Assembly (NCBI GenBank): GCA_030267965.1
Contig: BRYA01000052.1
Span: forward strand, 50,145-75,776
Source of the DNA: Triparma columacea
Lineage: Eukaryota; Sar; Bolidophyceae; Parmales; Triparmaceae
DNA: 25,632 nucleotides
Reading direction: 5' to 3'
Made by a program: the position numbers and the translations under genes. Under the pieces are notes generated by a model that was given only the letters and a program-made list of their open reading frames with translations, was not told the DNA's origin and searched no databases. Of this stretch, positions 8,621 to 16,026 are shown piece after piece (the stretch's first letter is position 1; each line of letters starts with the position of its first letter).

Positions 8621-9065
8621 TTTATCATTTTGAAAGGAAGCTTAATTAGTACTAAAACTATATTTTCGTTTATATTTATGATTGTATACATCTATCAATA
8701 CATTTGTAACTTTTATCTGTATTTGTTAATTTTTAAAATTATTCAAAAAACAGCTCAATCGATTGATATCTTTTCAAAGTCAATGTGTATATAATTCAAT
8801 CAAAAATAAGATTTCTAGTAATCATAATGTTTCTTAAATATTAAATTCGTAAAAAATTCGCCAAATTATATTACGCATGTTACAGATCCTACACTTCCAC
8901 CACGTGTATTATAGATAATTATCCTTAATTCTCTATCAACAAAAAAGAGATTTAATTTTTTTGAAATTTTTCATAAAATCGTGTATCGAGAACAAACAAG
9001 GCAACATTCTCACATCAAGACCCTAAACAAATAAATAGATGTCCTAAAAAACAATTTATCGATGA
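8621..9065. other. AT-rich island, about 24% GC
   Basis: A hand count of 8641-9060 gives 100 G+C in 420 bases, against a clearly G/C-richer surrounding. No open frame, tandem repeat or terminal repeat is visible; it has scattered A and T runs. It lies between the dehydrogenase promoter and the HAS1 3' end, so it may hold a 3' region, but its length and sharp boundaries are unlike the other short gaps here. Confidence 0.8.
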
Positions 9066-9133
9066 CAGGCCAGCCATTGATTACCACGCGCGCTCACATG
9101 CGCCGATTCCTTCTCCACAACCACCATGATGTT

Positions 9134-11023
9134 TTAGTGTGTGAACTGCCTTTTGTCACCCGCCTTCCTGTTTCCGTAAGGGTTAGAGGCGCTAAAATCC
9201 TTTCCCCCCCCCCCTGCCATCCTGGCCTCCTTCCCGCTTAATCCTCCCTTCCCCTTTTTCCTCCCGGCTGCGTTCTTTCCCTTGTCCCCCCTTGCCGAAA
9301 AGGCAAGGTCAACCCGGGGGGGGGTCGTGAAGCCAAAGGCCTTGGCGACTGCCATGAGGTCCAGAGAGTGAACGTTGAAGACGTCCCTCATGGAGTGCGA
9401 GCTGTAGGCCATGAGGTAGCTCCTGTAGGCATCCTTGGCTGCCTTATTGAGGTAGTAGTTCTTCTCGATGAGCCTTTCAAGCTGGCTGCTGACGTTGGCC
9501 ACCTTGTTGGAGGGGAATTCGTACTCGTTGAGAGTGACCTTGGCGGCTCTCAAGTATCTGAGGAACCCCGCCTCCTCGGGGGTGAGGAAGAGGAGGGCCC
9601 TTCCCTTCCCCGTGGCACCTCTGGCCGTCCTTCCTACCCTGTGGATGTACTCCCTCGGGTCGTCGGGGGGGTCGAACTGGATGATCCAGTCCACCGCGGG
9701 GATGTCGAGTCCCCTCGCCGCCACGTCCGTGCAGCACAGGACGCCCTTGTCCTGCTTACAGAACTGGAAAAAGGTGGTGGTCCTCTTTTGCTGCTTGAGC
9801 TTCCCGTGGATCTCCATGACTGGAAGGTCGATGTAGCAGAGAAGGTCGGAGTGGAACTTGACGGAGTTGCAGGAGGAGAAGAAGACCATGATCTTCTTGT
9901 TCTTGTTCTTCCTAAGGAACGTGTACAGGAGGAGAAAACGCTTGTCGGAGGGGCAGGAGACGTAACCCTGCTCGAGCCCGGCAGCTGTCGCCAACTTGGT
10001 TTCGTTCTCGACCTCGACGTAGACGGCCTTGTTCTGGATACTGAGCCTCGCGAGGTCCTCGACCTTTTTTGTCTGAGTAGCGCTGAACAGCATGGTCTGC
10101 CTCTCCTTGGGGAGTAACTTGATGATTTGGTGGAGATCCTCCTCAAAGCCAATCTCTAGGATCCTATCGGCCTCATCAATGACGAACACCTGAAGGTTGC
10201 GGTAGTTGAAATTCTTGGTGTTCTGAAGGTGATCGAGGAGACGGCCGGGGGTCGCGACGAGGATGTTGACACCCTTACCAAGCCTATTTGAGGTGAGCCG
10301 GGGAGGAACGAAGCGACGATCGTAGGGGGTCAGCAATAAGACACATAACACACATAGCCCTCACTTTCGGTAGCTTCTCACTCCTCCTCACCTGTCAGCC
10401 TCCGTCTTCCTGTTGGCCCCCCCAATCACCAGGCCGTGGGTCTGCTGGTGCTTCCCCGCGTCGCACAGGTCCCGCAGGACGCCGTAGATTTGGAGGCTAA
10501 GTTCCCTCGTTGGGGAGATTACGATGGCCCCGGTCCCGTTGCGGCCGCTCCACTTGACCTTGTTGAGAAGCTCAAGGGTAGGGATCAGGAAAGCAAGGGT
10601 CTTTCCGGAGCCCGTCTTGGCAGCCCCAACTAGATCCTTCCCAGTCAGGAGAGCAGGGATCGACTTCTGTTGAATCTGCGTCATTGTGGTGAACTTCAGG
10701 GCTGTAAGAGCAGCAGAAGTCTGCGGGGAGAGAGGGAGAGAGGAGAAGGAATCCGAACCATAGAAGTTCGGCTTAGACGACCCATCAGCAGGAACAGTCT
10801 CCCCAACCTGTCGGGACTCGTCGGTTTCATCGACCGATTCCGTGGCATCCTGATCCACTCTGGCCCTCTTTGTGGAGGGTCCATCGATGTCAACTTTGCT
10901 GGCTTCATCCTCTGACTCACTCTCCGCGCTTTCTGAGCCCGATTCCGATTCACTTTGCGAGCTACTTGGAGGCTTAGGAGGTTTTTGTAGCTTTTTAGAC
11001 TTTTTGGAGCTCTTTTTAGCCAT
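9134..11023 (-). CDS. HAS1: DEAD-box RNA helicase HAS1/DDX18
   Basis: Nucleolar ATP-dependent RNA helicase needed for early ribosomal subunit assembly. Two exons, 11023-10392 and 10283-9134, joined in phase 2; 593 residues, typical for DDX18. Residues 1-80 are a Lys-rich then Ser/Glu-rich acidic leader, as in nucleolar helicases. The helicase motifs are in order: Phe/Q motif near 110-118, AAKTGSGKT (134-142), PTRELSLQ (171-178), GG (201-202), TPGRLLDH (222-229), DEAD (247-250), SAT (278-280), [27 protein letters not shown] and HRVGRTARG. The region after motif VI, with [20 protein letters not shown] and [14 protein letters not shown], and the Gly/Lys-rich tail match HAS1/DDX18 rather than other DEAD-box proteins. 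The 108-nt intron has a GTGAGG donor and a CAAATAG acceptor. Confidence 0.96.
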
Positions 11024-11086
11024 TGTACCCTTTTGTTGGGTTGGTGGGGTGGTGCAGACCTTTTCCTCCTTTTCCTCCCTTTTAAG
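11024..11086. promoter_or_regulatory. 63-bp shared promoter region of HAS1 and EMC5
   Basis: Only 63 bp separate the two divergent start codons, so the promoter elements or the transcription starts must be shared or overlap the coding regions. On the plus strand it has a pyrimidine-rich TTTTCCTCCTTTTCCTCCC tract next to EMC5. No TATA box is seen. Confidence 0.6.
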
Positions 11087-11682
11087 ATGCTAATCAAGTC
11101 ACTTGGAGTTGTCGTACTCCTCCACGCGGCATATGGCACTATCAAGTGTACGTCACATTGTCAGGAGGGCTTACATTTCTAAAGTTGGATGAGGAGCGGT
11201 CAGAAAGAGATGCTCATTTCCACGCCATTAAGACGTCACTGTCCGCCAATAACTAACCACACAATCCGAAATTTCTTCGTTAATACCTTTGAATATCGCA
11301 CGCTCCCCCAAAACACGCAGTTAGAGAAGCAAACCCAGACTCCTTAATAGAGTCCCCTCCTCAGGAGATCCTTCTCCAGTTAGTGGTGGGATTCGTGATA
11401 GCCTTGGTAGGCACACTGTACTCCCTTCCGCCGCTGGGAGTAGTCAGGTGGGTGTCGTAGACTTGGCTATAATGATCCCCCTACATAAGAGCCTAACCCT
11501 CCTCCCTCCGCACTTCACTCTTCCCTCCGCACTTCACTCTTCCCCTCCGCACTTCACTCCTCATCCCCCCCTCCCACAGGGGAAACTCGAGCAAGAAGGA
11601 GAACCCCAAATACGTGAAGCCCCCGCCCTCCTCCCGGTCGAGGGACTTTGACATCTTCAACCACCGTATGATGCCCAACTAA
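11087..11682 (+). CDS. EMC5: ER membrane complex subunit 5 (EMC5/MMGT1)
   Basis: Small membrane subunit of the ER membrane protein complex, which inserts tail-anchored and multi-pass proteins; formerly annotated as magnesium transporter 1. The gene is invisible as a single open frame. Exons: 11087-11147, 11321-11447, 11580-11682; donors GTACGT and GTGGGT, acceptors AACACGCAG and CTCCCACAG; the joins are in frame and give 96 residues. The first helix is [19 protein letters not shown]; the family's HAAYSTI motif is clear. The second helix is [19 protein letters not shown], preceded by the acidic loop. The chain ends [12 protein letters not shown], matching the family's F-x-x-FNHRG end. Length and two-helix topology match EMC5. 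It is divergent from HAS1 and ends 34 bp from the PhyH gene stop. Confidence 0.9.
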
Positions 11683-11716
11683 AAGCTACGCACTTGTTTA
11701 CTTGTAAATGTCGCAT

Positions 11717-12859
11717 TCAAAATTTTATATCAATGCCCCCCTTAATGTCTGCCAATCTCAGTCCTTTCCCCCTCAGATCCCACCTCAAGCTCCCTGGATT
11801 GTTGACGCTCCCCACCACACCTTTCCTTATCGAGAAGTAAAACAGAACCCTCCTCCCCTCACTCTCATTTGCCGTCCCGCAGTGCAACGCCCTGCCGTCG
11901 AAGACGGAGCAGTCCCCCTTGTTCAGGAGGCTTATTCTTGAAGGAGTGGCCAGAAGGAAGTCGTCCCTCCTCGAGTGGTCGTTGAGCGCGTCGTGCGCAT
12001 CCTTGCCCATGGTCCCAGGGAGGAACACAGTTGGACCCATGTCCCTCGTAATATCTTGGAGCGAGACGAAGCAGGTCAGAATCTTACTGTCGCTGTCGAA
12101 GGCTACGTCGGGGTGAACGACTTGTCTCTTGCTTCCAGGATCGGATATCAAAGCTGCCAGCTCATGCACCAGCCCCTCCCCGTCACCAATTATCGTATCA
12201 TAGACCTCCCCAACCACCGAGTCATTAAGAATTTCAGAGAGGGCCTCCAAAACCAGGGGCTCCTCAAGCCCGAGCTGGAGATCGCACCTCGAGTCGGAGA
12301 GCAGGACGTTCGAAAAATAATGAAGGGGGTCCTCCTTTCCCTCTTTTACGAGAGACTCACACCTGAGTTTCTCCTCGTTGACGAAATTCAGCAGTTTATC
12401 GGCCGTGGAGGGTGAAAGCACATTATTCACTCTAGCAACCCCCATCGTTTCAATCTCTTTTGAGATCTTCTTCCCCCCTGAAGTCTTTTTGACCCCTTTG
12501 ACCTTCTTCTGCTTGACCGCTAACGCCCCCGAATTCCCTTCCCTGAACCCCCCGCCACCCCCAAACCCCCCACCCCCCACTTTCACCCCCTTGACCTTCT
12601 TCCCAACCTCTCCCTGGACTAGCTCAGTCTGCACGTGCTCCACAGAGGACATAATACCGGCTTCGACGATAGCCCGATTGATTATTGGCGTCTGTGTATC
12701 TTGGGCCCAAGAATCAGGCAAATCAGTGGCGTGCAAGGCTGACACGCCTCCAGAAAAACGGTTCACACGCGTTAAAGGTGGCTGATTGTTAAACGAAGAC
12801 GATTGATACGCCAAACATGATGCAACAATACCAACAACAGCGGTGATGCGACCAGGCAT
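11717..12859 (-). CDS. PhyH-type Fe(II)/2-oxoglutarate dioxygenase
   Basis: Single exon, 380 residues, ATG at 12859. The C-terminal 240 residues fit the phytanoyl-CoA-hydroxylase-like fold: VVHPDVAFD (His249 and Asp251), PTVFLPGTM, FDGRALHCGTAN (distal His326), then RRVLFYFSIR with the 2-oxoglutarate-binding Arg336/337. The iron triad and co-substrate Arg are therefore all present. The N-terminus (MPGRITAVVGIVASCLAYQ) looks like a signal peptide, followed by SSSFNN, which could be a stramenopile plastid junction (Phe after cleavage); ER or secretion is equally possible. Residues 85-132 are a low-complexity linker with two GGGG blocks and Lys-rich repeats. The substrate is unknown; related enzymes hydroxylate lipids, prolines or small metabolites. 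It is divergent from the VWA gene. Confidence 0.8.
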   Translation of the reverse strand: MPGRITAVVGIVASCLAYQSSSFNNQPPLTRVNRFSGGVSALHATDLPDSWAQDTQTPIINRAIVEAGIMSSVEHVQTELVQGEVGKKVKGVKVGGGGFGGGGGFREGNSGALAVKQKKVKGVKKTSGGKKISKEIETMGVARVNNVLSPSTADKLLNFVNEEKLRCESLVKEGKEDPLHYFSNVLLSDSRCDLQLGLEEPLVLEALSEILNDSVVGEVYDTIIGDGEGLVHELAALISDPGSKRQVVHPDVAFDSDSKILTCFVSLQDITRDMGPTVFLPGTMGKDAHDALNDHSRRDDFLLATPSRISLLNKGDCSVFDGRALHCGTANESEGRRVLFYFSIRKGVVGSVNNPGSLRWDLRGKGLRLADIKGGIDIKF

Positions 12860-12931
12860 AGGTCACCAGAAGACCCTCTCTCTTCTGTTCCTCTCTCTCT
12901 GACTTCAGCTGGCTCTCAATTTTGGATTTCT
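12860..12931. promoter_or_regulatory. 72-bp divergent promoter region, PhyH / VWA genes
   Basis: Two divergent ATGs are 72 bp apart. The plus strand reads CTCTCTCTTCTGTTCCTCTCTCTCTG, a pyrimidine-rich stretch. It is another very short bidirectional gap like that of HAS1/EMC5. No TATA box is seen. Confidence 0.55.
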
Positions 12932-14166
12932 ATGAGCAAGTACCCAAGAGCCGACATCCACATTCCAGAGGCTACTGCAGTTGCCTCAGCACCACCGGTC
13001 TACGAGGCCACTATTGAGTTGGCCAAGTCGTTCGAGGAGAGGGCACAAATCCTGAAAGTGAGTTCTTTCGATACAAGATTCATTTAAGTCCTCCTTTATG
13101 GCCCCCCTTTCCCCTTTATGACCCCCCTTTACCCTTTACCCTTTACCCTTTACCCTTTATGACCCCCCTTTACCCCCCTTATCTTACACATCCCATCCAG
13201 ACGCAGTACAAGTTCGCCCCTGGAATCGCCAATCAGTTCAATGAGTCAGCAGAGACGTTTTCACGCCGTTTCTGGATCGTGGACAACTCTGGCTCCATGG
13301 CGACCTCAGATGGGCACGTGTTGATCGAAGGCAGTGCTGGCGTGGAGGGGATGGTGTCGTGCAGCCGGTGGGAAGAGCTTGGCTCGAGCATCTTGTGGCA
13401 CGCCAATTTGGCCGCAAACCTGGAGGTCCCCACTGAATTCCGTCTTCTGAATCCGCCTGGGATGAGGGCAGCCCAAATTGTAAATGTTGGTCATGGAAAC
13501 GCGGCCCACGAAATGAATGAAATAAGCAAAGCCATGGGCGCGGGGCCGACGGGGCGAACACCTCTGTGCAAGCACATCAAGGAGGTAGTGGCGGAGATCA
13601 GGGAGATTGCAGATGATTTGAGGAACTCAGGGAAGAAGGCTCTCGTGGTCGTTGCTTCGGACGGCGCATCCACGGACGGTGATGTTGCGAGCGCTCTCCG
13701 TCCCTTTCACGATCTTCCTGTTTGGTTGGTCGTCCGCCTCTGCACGGACGATGACAACGTGGTGGATTATTGGAACGGCATTGATGAGGAACTTGAGCTC
13801 GACATGGACGTTATCGACGACCTCTGTGGGGAGGCTGCTGAGGTGACCGCCGTGAATCCCTGGTTAATATATGGAGTGAATCTACACAAGCTGCGTGAAT
13901 GGGGTTCAACTGCCAAGGAGTTCGACCTGTTGGACGAGCGTCCATTCAAGCCCGTAGAAGTCAGAAATTTCCTCAACCTTATCTTCGGTAGCGCCGGTAC
14001 TGTAGCACACCCTGATCTTGGATTTGACAAGTTCGTCAAGACAATCTTGGAAGCGGAAAAGAATTGCCCCAAGGTTTACGATCCGCTTCGAAAGAGGTAC
14101 CGTCAGTGGGTTGACCAGAAGAAGCTCAGGAAGGCAGTAGGATCAGAAAGTTGCGTAATCTCTTAG
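12932..14166 (+). CDS. von Willebrand factor A domain protein
   Basis: Two exons, 12932-13057 and 13201-14166, joined in phase 0; 363 residues. Residues 1-42 are a short lead without a signal peptide (MSKYPRADIHIPEA). The VWA domain starts at about 60 with RRFWIVDNSGSMA, carrying the DxSxS metal-ion site. A GRTPLC block supplies the MIDAS Thr, and VVVASDGASTDGD supplies the Asp. The domain is followed by a helical C-terminal third ending in the VDQKKLRKA region. It is probably cytosolic and binds a partner through Mg2+. Nothing in the neighbourhood tells which. The intron carries ACCCTTT repeats. The stop lies 49 bp from the stop of the convergent phosphodiesterase gene. Confidence 0.85.
13131..13160 (+). 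repeat. ACCCTTT heptamer array in the VWA-gene intron
   Basis: Four direct ACCCTTT copies, flanked by related CCCCCCTTTA and CCCCTTTATG units on both sides (about 13094-13180). It resembles a telomere repeat in spacing, but the unit is neither TTAGGG nor TTTAGGG. Confidence 0.85.
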
Positions 14167-14215
14167 TCGTAAATAAGATTCTTCCCCTTTCCTGCAAAAT
14201 ATATTTCACTGTCCT

Positions 14216-15595
14216 TTATGATATTGCGACATCGAGCTCTATTCCAAAATGGTCGCTCATGATACCATCTTCGTCCGCGAAATCAAACACCGTTCTTGCG
14301 CTCATCAACTCTGTCATCAGCCTATTCCTCTTCCCCAAACTTCTAACAAAAACGTAGTCTATCCTGTTGTCCTCGCTTCCAAACTCCTCTCCGTCATCAG
14401 TGACGAGCGGGTTCTTGCAGCACTGCGTACAGACATTCTGCCCCCTTGGCACCCACATCCTCGAGTCGAGGTATCCTGCGGTGCGAATCGCGTTAAAGCA
14501 GGCGTCCTGGGGCGGAGCATTGAAGTCGCCACACAATATCACACAGTCGGCCCCCTCGCTGACACTGGGGAAGGAGGGAGGGTGGGATTTATAAAGAGGG
14601 AAGTGATCTTGCGTTAGAAATGAACTGCAAAAAAGCTCGCTCCCTCCCTCTCCAAACACACCTGTACGCAGTAACTTCCTCCAACACACGCTTCACCTGC
14701 CTCGCTCTGAATGGGTTCGGGTAACCTAAGACGAGGTGAGCGTTGACAATGAGCACCTTTTTCAGGCTCTCTTTGTGTGTGCCGACCGCCATTAAGAATC
14801 CGGGACGAAAGAACGTGTGCTGAACAAAGAGCAGCAGCCACACCCCAAGGTTTTTGACACTAAGGGAAGGCTTCGGGTAGCCTCTTATGGAGTCTGAAAA
14901 AGGGTTTGCTGAAATTTTCTTGACATCTGACCAGACGCTTCTCTTGAAGCAAATAGCAGTCCCCATGAAGTCGAGTCTGAGGCGTTCGAAGATGCCAATG
15001 CCGTCAGTCGGGATGGGGAAAAAGAGCGGCAGGCAGAGACTCAGCAGTTTGAACAGAAAGAGAAAGGCGGCAGGAGATACTAGAAAACTAAAACCGAAGC
15101 TGGAAACCGCAGAGCTTTGGAGAACGTACCGGGCAATCGCAAACGACAGTAGACAGGGGACGCAACTCAAAGCAGGGAAAGAAGGAAAGAATTTGTGAGC
15201 GCCGATCATCTCATACTCCCCCCCTTCGCCGCAAAGAGACTTAGAGAATATACTGCGAGAATCTACGAGAAGGGTGGGTGAGTAATTACGGAACCTGCAA
15301 TCCGAATGCAACCCCTGCCTGCCTCAAAGCTCATTCTTGCCAGCAGAAATATACTCCAGCAAAAGTGCTAAGGGCCTAACCCCCCACCGAAACCCCCAAA
15401 CTTATTACTCTCATAATTATTACTCCCAAAAAAGTACTCACAGGGCAAGTACATCTCCTGAAAAGCCAAAACATCAAGGTCTCTGTCGGCGATTCTTGAG
15501 GAAAGCTCCCTTAGCCTCTCTGCCATCGATATTTTGTTTTCGTTGTTAGAGGACGGCTCCCCGAAAATATTAAGATTCAAGATGCGGAATCTCAT
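14216..15595 (-). CDS. EEP-family phosphodiesterase (nSMase-like) with membrane insert
   Basis: Endonuclease/exonuclease/phosphatase-fold enzyme, probably a neutral sphingomyelinase-type or related Mg2+ phosphodiesterase. Exons: 15595-15442, 15262-14662, 14564-14216; 367 residues. Active-site motifs in order: LNLNIFG (Asn9 region), FQEMYLP (Glu47), GTAICFKR, VNAHLVLG with R..Q downstream, GDFNAPPQD (Asp265, Asn267), DNRIDYVFV, and SDHFGI near the C-terminus (Asp356, His357). Between the Glu motif and GTAICFKR lies a strongly hydrophobic insert, about residues 78-136, that can form two membrane helices. The exon 1/2 join is inferred from a GTGAGT donor and a CCACCCTTCTCGTAG acceptor. The last acceptor is ambiguous by six bases (CAGTGTCAG). 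Nucleotide or lipid substrate is not decided by sequence; the membrane segments favour a lipid. Confidence 0.82.
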
Positions 15596-16026
15596 ATCTA
15601 CAATTGTCGAATGATGGCTTAGCTTTGGCCAACAGAATTTCTAATAATGCCCTTGAGAATCACGAATCTGGAAAAGTTTTGAATGGAAACTTGTTAAAAG
15701 AATCTTACACACTGTAAATCCCGGTCGCACGAGAAACCTAACCCATCCAACATTTAGAACTTTCACTTCCTATCGTCGAAACAAATCCCGTCGCTCCCAT
15801 TGAATAATACCCATTTTACCATTATTTAACATTTGAAATGTATCATTCTGGGCGATTCTCCAGTCCACCAAGCAATACCTGAACAAACCATTCACCCTTA
15901 AGCCCCGTGCTGAAATTTTCTTATCGTTTTCACCCCCTTCTCAATGTTCAAATTGATGTCCCAACTCGAAAACAAAGTTCCAGTGGGGAACAAACCAATT
16001 CCAAATTTCCTGGACTTCTCCCCCCC
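15596..16026. promoter_or_regulatory. Divergent intergenic region, phosphodiesterase / KDEL protein
   Basis: About 430 bp of moderately AT-rich sequence separates the two divergent ATGs. The frame of the KDEL gene is open upstream to a GTG at 15907 but has no ATG before 16027, so 15907-16026 is read as 5' UTR. No other gene or repeat is seen. Confidence 0.4.

Noticed and set aside
9368..10117. Plus-strand open frame inside HAS1
   Set aside because: It is antisense to the helicase motifs; rich in Leu, Glu and Val as expected for the complement of GC-rich coding DNA.
13131..13160. Interstitial telomere repeat
   Set aside because: The unit is ACCCTTT (complement AAAGGGT), not a known TTAGGG or TTTAGGG repeat, and it lies inside an intron with other C/T-rich near-repeats.
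15907..16026. Longer N-terminus for the KDEL protein
   Set aside because: The first codon of that extension is GTG, and there is no ATG before 16027. The ATG at 16027 directly precedes the hydrophobic signal segment.
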